Assembly (NCBI GenBank): GCA_900545815.1
Contig: URAM01000003.1
Location: forward strand, 1-64,000
Reading direction: 5' to 3'
DNA from: an uncultured Eubacteriales bacterium
GTDB lineage: Bacteria; Bacillota; Clostridia; Oscillospirales; Oscillospiraceae
Length of the DNA: 64,000 nucleotides
In this document: positions 1 to 6,868 of the stretch, piece after piece
Layout of the letters: every line of letters begins with the position of its first letter
Numbering within the stretch: position 1 is the first letter of the stretch
Notes under the pieces: generated by a model
Seen by the model: the letters and a program-made list of their open reading frames with translations, nothing else
Told to the model about the DNA's origin: nothing
Databases searched by the model: none
Made by a program: the position numbers and the translations under genes

Positions 1-60
<60 letters not shown>

Positions 61-264
61 ATGGTATTTAAATGGCCTTGCGGCCAGTCAAATCAATTAT
101 TGAAGCTAAATCTTAGCAATCAAAGAAAATGACTTGGTTATGATTTTCATCATCCAAGCTTAAAAGAATCATATCTGGTGCTTTAAGTTTGTTTCACGTT
201 GTTTAATTTACAAGGTACACAGTTCGCTGCGTTTCGAGGTTTCCCTCTCGGCAACAGCTTGTTT

Positions 265-293
265 AGTTTAGCACACTCAACGGAGCTTGTCAA
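265..293 (-). promoter_or_regulatory. rRNA promoter P2 (proximal)
   Basis: On the minus strand TTGACA (288-293) and TAAACT (265-270) are separated by exactly 17 bases. It lies about 200 bases upstream of the 16S start. The same context GTGCTTGACA occurs at the distal promoter, as expected for tandem rRNA promoters. Confidence 0.8.
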
Positions 294-380
294 GCACTTT
301 TTTCAGCAACTTTCTGAAAGCTTTCCGCTTCAGGTTCTGTCGCATTCCAGTTTTTGGCTTGCTCTCTCGAGCGCTTTGTT

Positions 381-409
381 AGTATACTAAATCCACCCCC
401 ATTTGTCAA
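381..409 (-). promoter_or_regulatory. rRNA promoter P1 (distal)
   Basis: On the minus strand TTGACA (404-409) and TATACT (381-386) have a 17-base spacer. The upstream sequence is A-rich on this strand (T-rich on plus, 411-440), resembling an UP element. With the proximal copy this makes a classic tandem rRNA promoter pair. The rest of 60-510 is rRNA leader with no gene that I can support. Confidence 0.8.
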
Positions 410-512
410 GCACTTTTTTGCCTTTTTTCGAGTTTTTTGAAAAGAGCCTTTTCAGTCGGAAGATTTCGCCTTTTCCCTATCATGAACCTTCGTATTTGGA
501 CGATTTACCCTA

Positions 513-568
513 TTGACAATGCGCGCGTAGGTGTTAAACTAAGAGACAGTTAGGTGTAGCTAACCTTT
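513..568 (+). promoter_or_regulatory. Promoter with DtxR/IdeR-like iron box
   Basis: TTGACA (513-518), a 16-base spacer and TAAACT (535-540) form a strong promoter. Just downstream, 550-568 reads TTAGGTGTAGCTAACCTTT, which matches the DtxR/IdeR consensus TTAGGTTAGGCTAACCTAA at most positions and contains the inverted repeat GTTAG-N6-CTAAC (549-564). Its position over the expected transcription start suits iron-dependent repression. The regulator itself is not in the window. Confidence 0.65.
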
Positions 569-622
569 TATGGATACCACCTCAACAATTACATTATATA
601 ATATAGTAAGGAGTGAACTGTG

Positions 623-880
623 ATGTTTGAAACCATCGTAACCGTAGACGGCATGATGTGCGGGATGTGTGAGTCCCATGTGAACGATGCCATTCGCAAG
701 GCGTTTCCTGTCAAGAAGGTGACTTCTTCTCACAAGAAGGGCGAGACCGTCATCCTGACTGAGCAGCCGGTGGACGAGCAGGCAGTGCGAGATGCCCTGG
801 CAGACACCGGCTATGATGTGACCGCCGTGGCCAGCCACCCCTACAAGAAGAAGGGGCTGTTTGGCTTCCGGAAGGACTGA
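623..880 (+). CDS. HMA-domain small metal-binding protein
   Basis: An 85-residue protein with a ferredoxin-like heavy-metal-associated fold. The motif GMMCGMC places two cysteines at 13 and 16, the CxxC of metallochaperones and of the N-terminal domains of P1B ATPases. The tail is basic (KKKGLFGFRKD). The ATG at 623 is preferred to a GTG at 620 because AAGGAG lies nine bases before it. It is the first gene behind the iron-box promoter and its stop is followed almost at once by the AraC gene. In this context it probably delivers metal to the ATPase encoded at 2244 and may correspond to the HMA-type component of ferrosome (fez) clusters; that assignment is inferred. Confidence 0.85.
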   Translation: MFETIVTVDGMMCGMCESHVNDAIRKAFPVKKVTSSHKKGETVILTEQPVDEQAVRDALADTGYDVTAVASHPYKKKGLFGFRKD

Positions 881-881
881 T

Positions 882-1898
882 GTGGTGAAGCTGACAGACG
901 CCGAGAAAGGACTATTCGGGACAGACGCCCGTATCCTGTTCCAGGGCACCGACCAGACCGTGTATCAGTTGGGCGGCGTGGACGGTCGGGCGAAGATGAC
1001 TCGATATGGGGTCTTTCCTGGGATGGATCTGATCTACAACGACGTCCACGATGCGGACTACCATTTAAATCGTGCGCCTGTGGGGGACTTGATCGAGATC
1101 AACCACTGTCAGGAGGGGCGGATGGAGTGTCAGTACCAGGACAGCTTTTACTATCTGACTCCCGGCGACCTGTCCATCAGCCGGAAGGACACCGCTCCTT
1201 ATTGTTCTTCCTTCCCCACTGGCCATTATCACGGCGTCACCCTCCTCATCGACCCCAACTGTGCCCCCCACTGTCTGTCCTGTATGCTGGAGGATGTGAA
1301 TGTTCAGCCCAGCACCATTGCCGACCGGTTCTGCCAAGGCAGACGCTGTTTTGTGGCTCGTTCCTCCCCTCGGGTCAAGCATGTATTCTCTGAGCTGTAC
1401 GCCGTGCCGGAAGGGATCCGGAAAGGATATTTTAAGGTGAAGGTGCTGGAGCTGCTGCTCTTTCTCAGTGTGCTGCCGGTGCCGCCGGTGGAGCTGGAGC
1501 AGCGATGTTTTACCAACTCCCAGGTGACCTTGGCCAAGGAGGTCTGTCAATACCTGACCGATCACATGGACAGCAAGATCACCATTCAGGAGCTATCCGG
1601 CCAGTTCAATGCCTCAGCTACCCTTATCAAAAGCAGCTTCCGTGGGGTCTACGGAATGTCCCCGTCAGCCTTCCTTCGTGCACAAAAAATGCATAGCGCA
1701 GCCGATTTGCTGCGAAATTCTGACAGAACCGTTCTTGACATCGCCGGACAATTTGGTTACGATAATGCCAGCAAATTTGCCAAGGCGTTTCGAGACATCA
1801 TCGGGGTCTCCCCCAACGAATACCGCAGCGGTGTGGAGCAGGACAGCTGTGCGCCGCTGTCATCCCAGGTTGGAAATCTTCCGCCATCTGGTGGTTGA
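882..1898 (+). CDS. AraC-family transcriptional regulator
   Basis: A 338-residue regulator with a C-terminal AraC-type double helix-turn-helix (about residues 225-325; ...KITIQELSGQF..., ...VLDIAGQFGYDNASKFAKAFRDIIGVSPNEYR). The N-terminal two thirds is a ligand-sensing region with cupin-like short strands. I chose GTG 882, with GGAAGG seven bases upstream inside the end of the preceding gene; an in-frame TTG at 861 would overlap that gene and has no clear ribosome site. Its place inside the metal operon suggests it senses metal status or a siderophore-like ligand and controls this or a related locus. Family certain, ligand unknown. Confidence 0.85.
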   Translation: MVKLTDAEKGLFGTDARILFQGTDQTVYQLGGVDGRAKMTRYGVFPGMDLIYNDVHDADYHLNRAPVGDLIEINHCQEGRMECQYQDSFYYLTPGDLSISRKDTAPYCSSFPTGHYHGVTLLIDPNCAPHCLSCMLEDVNVQPSTIADRFCQGRRCFVARSSPRVKHVFSELYAVPEGIRKGYFKVKVLELLLFLSVLPVPPVELEQRCFTNSQVTLAKEVCQYLTDHMDSKITIQELSGQFNASATLIKSSFRGVYGMSPSAFLRAQKMHSAADLLRNSDRTVLDIAGQFGYDNASKFAKAFRDIIGVSPNEYRSGVEQDSCAPLSSQVGNLPPSGG

Positions 1899-1938
1899 TG
1901 ATAAAAATAGAAGAAATATAAATGGAGGTATCTCAACT

Positions 1939-2247
1939 ATGATGGATTTGAAAAAGCTCGGATTGTTTGTAGGCGGCGCTCTCTTTGGTTCTGCTGGTAT
2001 CAAAGTGCTGTCCAGTGACGATGCAAAGAAGCTCTACACCCAGACCACTGCCGCTGTGCTGCGTGCCAAGGAGTGCGTGATGACTGCGGCCACCACCCTG
2101 AAGGAAAACACCGATGATATTCTGGCTGACGCCAAGGAGATCAACGAGCAGCGGGCTGCCGCCAAGGAAATGGTCATTGATGACGCTCCCGCGGAAGCCG
2201 AGGCTGAACCTGCCGAAGCCAGCGCAGAGGTGGCGGATCTGGCATGA
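1939..2247 (+). CDS. DUF6110-type small membrane protein, FezA-like candidate
   Basis: A 102-residue protein. Residues about 5-24 (KLGLFVGGALFGSAGIKVL) form one glycine-rich membrane helix with small-xxx-small motifs. Next comes a helical region (YTQTTAAVLRAKECVMTAATT) and an acidic alanine/glutamate-rich tail. It begins at ATG 1939 behind GGAGG (1924-1928); the frame is open further upstream but overlaps the AraC gene without a ribosome site. Its stop overlaps the ATPase start by four bases, so the two are translationally coupled. The pattern matches the family I know as DUF6110, found beside P1B ATPases in Clostridia, and resembles the small membrane protein partnered with FezB in ferrosome formation. 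Confidence 0.75.
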   Translation: MMDLKKLGLFVGGALFGSAGIKVLSSDDAKKLYTQTTAAVLRAKECVMTAATTLKENTDDILADAKEINEQRAAAKEMVIDDAPAEAEAEPAEASAEVADLA

Positions 2248-4316
2248 AATGCAAGATTTTGCATGAATCCAAAGGCCGGCTGCGCATCCACATCCCCCAG
2301 GGACGGATGACGCTGGCGCAAGCGGATATTTTAGAAGCATACCTATTACAATTATCCTGTGTCACCGATGCCAAAGTCTATGACCGCACCTGCGATGCTG
2401 TGATCTTCTATCACGGCCAGCAGGATGCAGTGCTCACCGCCCTGGCCACCTTCCGTTACCAGCGTGCCCAGGCGCTGGCGCCGGAGCACAGTGGGCGGGC
2501 GCTGAACCGGGAGTATCAGGACAAGCTGTTCTTCACCCTGTGCCGACGGGTCATCAATCGCACCATCATGCCCCTGCCCATCCGCACCGCGCTGACCCTA
2601 TGCCGGTCGGTGCGTTACCTGTGGGCCGGTCTGCGCTGTCTGCGGAAAGGGCACATCCAAGTGCCCGTCCTGGACGCCACCGTCATCACCGTCTCCCTGC
2701 TCCGTCGGGACTTTAAAACCGCCGGGTCTATCATGTTCCTGCTGAGCATCGGCGAGACTTTGGACGAGTGGACCCACAAGAAGTCCGTGGCCGATCTGGC
2801 TCGCACCATGTCCCTGAACGTGGATCATGTGTGGCTGGATACGGAGGGCGGTTCGGTGCAGGTGTCCCTGTCTGAGGTGGAAGCCGGTGACCGGATCATC
2901 GTCCGCACGGGCAGCATGATCCCCCTGGACGGCAAGGTAGTTGCCGGGGAAGCCATGGTCAACCAGGCTTCCATCACCGGTGAGCCTTTGGCCGTGCGCA
3001 AGACCATCGGCGGCTATGTGTACGCCGGCACGGTGGTGGAGGAAGGCGACTGCACCATTTGCGTGGAAAAGACGGCAGGTTCCGGCCGGTATGACCGCAT
3101 CGTTCACATGATCGAGGAGTCAGAGAAGCTGAAATCCACCACTGAGAGCAAAGCCACTCACTTGGCAGACAGTCTGCTGCCCTACAGTCTGGGCGCTACC
3201 GCTCTGATCTGGCTGCTGACCCGAAATGTGAACAAGGCGCTGGCCGTGCTGATGGTGGACTTCTCCTGTGCGCTGAAGCTGTCCATGCCCATCGCAGTGC
3301 TCTCCGCCATGAAGGAGGCCAGCACCCATCAGCTGCTGGTGAAAGGCGGGCGGTTTATGGAGGCGGTCTCCGTGGCAGACACCATTCTGTTCGACAAGAC
3401 CGGCACCCTGACCTACGCAACGCCCAAAGTGGCCAAGATCGTCACCTTCGGCGGGCAGGATGAGGCGGAGATGCTCCGTCTGGCCGCCTGCCTGGAGGAA
3501 CATTATCCCCACTCCATGGCCAAGGCCGTGGTGTCCGAGGCACAGCGGAGAGCACTCCGCCACGAGGAATGCCACTCTGAGGTGGAATACCTGGTGGCTC
3601 ACGGCATCTCCAGCAAGGTCAACGGCGAAAAGGTCATCATCGGCAGTCATCACTTTGTCTTTGATGACGAAAAGTGCGTGATCCCTGCTGGCGACCAGGC
3701 CAAGTTTGATGCCCTGCCTGCGGAATACTCCCACCTGTACCTAGCCATTGGCGGCGTTCTGTCCGCAGTCATCTGCGTGGAGGATCCCCTCCGTGCGGAA
3801 GCGGCGGAAGTCATCCAGGGACTGCGGGAGCTGGGCATCTCCAAGCTGGTCATGATGACCGGTGACAACGAAAAGACCGCTCGCTCTGTGGCTGAAGCGG
3901 TGGGATTGACGGAATTCCATGCAGGGGTTCTGCCGGAGGACAAGGCCAACTACATCCGTGCCGAACACGCAGCAGGCCGCAAGGTCATCATGCTGGGGGA
4001 CGGCGTCAATGACTCCCCTGCCCTGTCCGAGGCCGATGTGGGCATCGCCATTCGAGACGGCGCTGCCATCGCTCGAGAAGTGGCGGACATCACCGTAGGA
4101 GCGGACAACCTGTATGGTCTGCTGACCCTCAAGAAGCTGAGTGACGCCTTGATGGCGCGCATTCACCACAACTATCGCTTTATCATCTCCTTTAACTTCA
4201 TGCTCATTTGTCTCGGCGTGGCCGGCATCCTGCCCCCCGCCACCTCCGCTCTGCTCCACAACGCTTCCACGTTGATGATCAGCCTGCGGAGCATGACCAA
4301 TCTGTTGGAGGAGTAA
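2244..4316 (+). CDS. Heavy-metal P1B-type ATPase, FezB (P1B-6)-like
   Basis: A 690-residue P-type ATPase. Seen directly: TGEP of the actuator domain (~245), phosphorylation motif DKTGTLT (D384), an HP-type nucleotide motif (HYPHS), and GDGVNDSPAL (~583). The N-terminus is a degenerate HMA-like domain carrying a KGRLRIH arginine motif. The transmembrane metal site normally written CPC/SPC/TPC is replaced by DFSCALKLS (C342), with no proline next to the cysteine. This fits the P1B-6 class, whose members (FezB) build ferrosome iron-storage compartments in Desulfovibrio, Shewanella and Clostridioides. With the small membrane protein, HMA protein and iron box upstream, iron is the best-supported substrate. 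Last gene of its unit; a terminator follows. Confidence 0.85.
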   Translation: MKCKILHESKGRLRIHIPQGRMTLAQADILEAYLLQLSCVTDAKVYDRTCDAVIFYHGQQDAVLTALATFRYQRAQALAPEHSGRALNREYQDKLFFTLCRRVINRTIMPLPIRTALTLCRSVRYLWAGLRCLRKGHIQVPVLDATVITVSLLRRDFKTAGSIMFLLSIGETLDEWTHKKSVADLARTMSLNVDHVWLDTEGGSVQVSLSEVEAGDRIIVRTGSMIPLDGKVVAGEAMVNQASITGEPLAVRKTIGGYVYAGTVVEEGDCTICVEKTAGSGRYDRIVHMIEESEKLKSTTESKATHLADSLLPYSLGATALIWLLTRNVNKALAVLMVDFSCALKLSMPIAVLSAMKEASTHQLLVKGGRFMEAVSVADTILFDKTGTLTYATPKVAKIVTFGGQDEAEMLRLAACLEEHYPHSMAKAVVSEAQRRALRHEECHSEVEYLVAHGISSKVNGEKVIIGSHHFVFDDEKCVIPAGDQAKFDALPAEYSHLYLAIGGVLSAVICVEDPLRAEAAEVIQGLRELGISKLVMMTGDNEKTARSVAEAVGLTEFHAGVLPEDKANYIRAEHAAGRKVIMLGDGVNDSPALSEADVGIAIRDGAAIAREVADITVGADNLYGLLTLKKLSDALMARIHHNYRFIISFNFMLICLGVAGILPPATSALLHNASTLMISLRSMTNLLEE

Positions 4317-4329
4317 ATACAATCCTTTT

Positions 4330-4372
4330 GGAGCCTCATCCATCATTTTGGAGTGGATGAGGCTCCTCTTTT
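4330..4372 (+). terminator. Rho-independent terminator
   Basis: Perfect 13-bp stem GGAGCCTCATCCA / TGGATGAGGCTCC with an 11-base loop, followed by TCTTTT. It closes the HMA-AraC-DUF6110-ATPase unit. Confidence 0.9.
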
Positions 4373-4428
4373 CCCCTATAATCAGGATCATCGAGAGCGC
4401 AGACGGCGCTGATTTTTCAAGCGTCAAG

Positions 4429-4447
4429 TTAGCTTAAACTAACCAAG
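4429..4447 (+). promoter_or_regulatory. Second DtxR/IdeR-like iron box
   Basis: TTAGCTTAAACTAACCAAG matches the DtxR consensus at about 14 of 19 positions. It repeats the inverted repeat AGTTAG-N6-CTAACC seen at 548-565. It sits directly upstream of the ribosome site of the DUF2325 gene. The same box in front of both units implies a shared iron-responsive regulator. Confidence 0.55.
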
Positions 4448-4461
4448 AAAGGAGCCATCCC

Positions 4462-4743
4462 GTGAGCGTCGTGATTTTAGGCGGAAATGAGTGTATGGAA
4501 CGCCGGTACCAAGATCTTTGTCAAACCTATCAATGTCAAGCGAAAGTGTTTACGAAGCCCCGGGGCGGGCTGAAAAAGAAACTGGGCAGTCCCGATCTGA
4601 TGATTGTGTTCACCAGCACCATGTCCCACAAAATGCTCAAGAGCGCCCTGTGCGAGCTGAAGGGGCAGAACACCGCCATCGAGCACTGCCACACCAGTTC
4701 CCTTTCCGCTCTGCGGACGATCCTGGAAAAACACACCGCATAG
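4462..4743 (+). CDS. DUF2325 domain protein
   Basis: A 93-residue protein starting at GTG 4462 behind AAAGGAG. The opening VVILGGNECMERRYQDLC, the middle DLMIVFTSTMSHKM and the ending ...IEHCHTSSLSALRTIL are typical of DUF2325, a small Rossmann-like fold with conserved cysteine and histidine residues. The family usually sits with DUF3793 and flavodoxin genes near iron-uptake genes in Clostridia, exactly as here. The biochemical role is not established. The iron box upstream supports expression under low iron. Confidence 0.85.
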   Translation: MSVVILGGNECMERRYQDLCQTYQCQAKVFTKPRGGLKKKLGSPDLMIVFTSTMSHKMLKSALCELKGQNTAIEHCHTSSLSALRTILEKHTA

Positions 4744-4756
4744 GAGGACACTCAAT

Positions 4757-5308
4757 ATGTCGGAAGACATTGTCGTGCGCCAGTGTGCCCCCACTCTGGC
4801 CGGTTTAAAGACGGGCAGTCTGTTTCCCTGTCCCTATGAATCCAAACAGACGTTGATGAAAGACGTCCGGAAACTCAATCAGATCCTCGTGCCCAAGGGG
4901 CTGTGTCTGCTGCCCCTGCACCTGGCTGAAAAACGAGCGCTGCTCTACTTATACCGCCCCCGTGAGCTGGAGCGGGATCTGACCGACCAGATGGCAGCGG
5001 AGGTGCTGCGGAAAGCGGGTTATCCGCCGCTGAACAGCGAACGCTGTGTGGTGCGGCTGATTCAGCGGCTGGCGGAGGAGAAGGAATTCCCCCACGAGAT
5101 CGGGTTGTTCCTAAGCTATCCGCCGGAGGATGTGAAGGGGTTCATCGAGAACAAAGCCAGCAACAGCAAATGCGTTGGCACCTGGAAGGTCTATGGAGAC
5201 GTGGATCGAGCCAAGGCGCTATTTGCACAGTTCAAGCGTTGTACCGATATCTACTGTAAACTTTGGCAGGCTGGTTCCAGCTTGGAAGCGCTTGCCGTTG
5301 CAGTTTGA
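4757..5308 (+). CDS. DUF3793 family protein
   Basis: A 183-residue protein in the same unit, 13 bases after the DUF2325 gene, with GGAGG upstream. The segment HEIGLFLSYPPEDVKGFIE is the hallmark of DUF3793, followed by the conserved WKVYGD and a C-terminal cysteine pair (RCTDIYCKLW). The family co-occurs with flavodoxin in iron-limitation operons. No enzymatic motif is visible and the function is unknown. Confidence 0.88.
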   Translation: MSEDIVVRQCAPTLAGLKTGSLFPCPYESKQTLMKDVRKLNQILVPKGLCLLPLHLAEKRALLYLYRPRELERDLTDQMAAEVLRKAGYPPLNSERCVVRLIQRLAEEKEFPHEIGLFLSYPPEDVKGFIENKASNSKCVGTWKVYGDVDRAKALFAQFKRCTDIYCKLWQAGSSLEALAVAV

Positions 5309-5335
5309 TCTAAATTTCATGCAGAAAGGACTTGA

Positions 5336-5767
5336 ATGATTATGAAAAAGACCGCAGTTATCTATTGGAGTGGCACCGGCAATACCGAGGCAATGGCACA
5401 GGCCGTACTGGCTGGGATGCAGGAGGCAGGCGCAGACGCCGCCCTCTACACCACCGCAGAAGTCACGCCCGCCCTGTTTGACGACTTGACCGGCGTCGCC
5501 TTCGGCTGCCCCGCTATGGGTGCGGAAGTGCTGGAGGAAATGGATTTCCAGCCCATGTGGGATGAGGCCAAGGGCTTCCTGGGCGGCAAGAACGTGGCTC
5601 TGTTCGGCTCCTATGGCTGGGGCGACGGCGAATGGATGCGCAGCTGGGAAGCAGACTGTGAAGAAGCCATGGTGAACCTGGTCTGCGAGAGCGTCATCTG
5701 CATGGCCGCTCCCGATGATACCGCGATCGAAGCCTGCAAGGCTCTGGGTAAGGCGGTCGCTGGTTGA
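5336..5767 (+). CDS. Flavodoxin
   Basis: A 143-residue short-chain flavodoxin. The phosphate-binding loop is WSGTGNTEAM (residues ~10-19). The isoalloxazine loops follow: GCPAMGAE (~60) and SYGWGDGEWM (~95). Flavodoxin replaces ferredoxin as a one-electron carrier when iron is scarce, which fits its place behind an iron box with DUF2325 and DUF3793. Start ATG 5336 has AAAGGA five bases upstream; ATG 5342 is in frame and also possible. Confidence 0.93.
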   Translation: MIMKKTAVIYWSGTGNTEAMAQAVLAGMQEAGADAALYTTAEVTPALFDDLTGVAFGCPAMGAEVLEEMDFQPMWDEAKGFLGGKNVALFGSYGWGDGEWMRSWEADCEEAMVNLVCESVICMAAPDDTAIEACKALGKAVAG

Positions 5768-5845
5768 CAGCCGCAGCCTGTTCTGTAAAGAGAACCGGAA
5801 GGAATCCCAGCTGAATCCAACCTTCCCAACTGCCCAAATTAACGA

Positions 5846-5880
5846 CCCCCGCTGTGGAATCTGCCACAGCGGGGGATTTT
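5846..5880 (+). terminator. Rho-independent terminator after flavodoxin
   Basis: Perfect 12-bp stem CCCCCGCTGTGG / CCACAGCGGGGG followed by ATTTTT. The convergent hydrolase gene ends a few bases further on, so it may serve both directions. Confidence 0.9.
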
Positions 5881-5888
5881 TCATCTCA

Positions 5889-6599
5889 TCACAGCCCTTT
5901 GGCCGCCGCCACAAAAGCGCCAAAGATCTTTCTGCTGTGCGCATCCACCCGAAAGGAGAACTCCGGATGCCACTGCACCGCCCACACAAACTGCTTCTCC
6001 GGCAGGCAGACCGCCTCGATCAGGCCATCCTCCGACCGAGCCATTTCGGCCAGGCAGGGCGCCAGGGTCTTCACCGCCTGGTGGTGGTAGCTGTTCACGC
6101 CGATGTACTCCGCCCCCAGCAGCTCTGCCAGCGGGGTATTGGGCTGAAGGGTCACGGTGTGTACCGCTCGGTCATAGGGTGGGGTCATGTGGTGCTGGGT
6201 CTGGGAGGGGTGCTCGGTGGGCAGATCTTGGTAGAGGGTGCCGCCCAGGGCGGCGTTGAGGAACTGGATGCCTCGGCAAATGCCCAGCACAGGCAAGTCC
6301 CGTTCCAACGCCAGGTGCAGCAGCACCTGCTCCATCCGATCCCGTGCCGAACAGATTTCTCCGCAAGTGCCCTTGGGCGTCTCCCCGTACAGCGCCGGTG
6401 ACACGTCTTGACCGCCAGTGAACAGCAGGCCGTCACACAGGGAGATCAGCTGGGTCAGATCGTCCGATTCCTCCGGCAAGGGCAGGACAACTGGGATGGC
6501 GCCCGCTTGCTCCAGCCCTTCCAGGTAGCCCGGCAGCATCCAATAGGAGTCCCGCTCTTGGTCGAACAGCGGCGTGACGCCGATGATGGGTTTCTTCAT
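5889..6599 (-). CDS. Gamma-glutamyl-GABA hydrolase-like class I glutamine amidotransferase
   Basis: A 236-residue peptidase C26 / PuuD-type hydrolase. The nucleophile elbow is GICRGIQ with Cys108, and the histidine lies in VQWHPEF near residue 215. The TGGQDVSPALYGE segment is typical of the family, which cleaves gamma-glutamyl amides such as gamma-glutamyl-GABA; the exact substrate is uncertain because no putrescine genes are nearby. Start ATG 6599 is supported by GGAAGGAG upstream. It is divergent from the large NTPase gene and is preceded by a terminator-like hairpin in its own leader. Confidence 0.85.
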   Translation of the reverse strand: MKKPIIGVTPLFDQERDSYWMLPGYLEGLEQAGAIPVVLPLPEESDDLTQLISLCDGLLFTGGQDVSPALYGETPKGTCGEICSARDRMEQVLLHLALERDLPVLGICRGIQFLNAALGGTLYQDLPTEHPSQTQHHMTPPYDRAVHTVTLQPNTPLAELLGAEYIGVNSYHHQAVKTLAPCLAEMARSEDGLIEAVCLPEKQFVWAVQWHPEFSFRVDAHSRKIFGAFVAAAKGL

Positions 6600-6617
6600 C
6601 TCACAATGCTCCTTCCG

Positions 6618-6709
6618 AAAAAAACAGCGGCGCACCCAGGCTGACCTGAGAGCGCCGCTGCTCCTGTTGATGATGGCATGATTATGACACAAACGGGTGG
6701 AAAAAGCAA
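6618..6709 (-). promoter_or_regulatory. Promoter and leader hairpin (possible attenuator)
   Basis: On the minus strand TTGCTT (6704-6709), 17 bases, CATAAT (6681-6686) form a promoter. The ~75-base leader contains the 9-bp stem CAGCGGCGC / GCGCCGCTG (6660-6625) directly followed by seven U (6624-6618) and then the ribosome site GGAAGGAG. A complete intrinsic terminator between promoter and start codon suggests conditional read-through. Confidence 0.5.
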
Positions 6710-6756
6710 GGGAGAAGGGGGTTCCGGCGGAGGTTGTAAAGTTTTGCAGAAGGATG

Positions 6757-6786
6757 TTGAAACAGGGGACGGGATTGGTGTATGAT
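6757..6786 (+). promoter_or_regulatory. Promoter of the STAND/HEPN-like unit
   Basis: TTGAAA (6757-6762), an 18-base spacer and TATGAT (6781-6786), about 80 bases before the start at 6869. Confidence 0.55.
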
Positions 6787-6868
6787 AGATTTAGTGTAAC
6801 CTCGCCGCTTTTGCGGTTGTTTTTACGCAATATCACCCAAAAATCCGTTGAATGGAGGTATGTTACGG

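Noticed and set aside
199..390. Short plus-strand open frame near the rRNA gene
   Set aside because: It overlaps two convincing rRNA promoters on the other strand and has no ribosome site.
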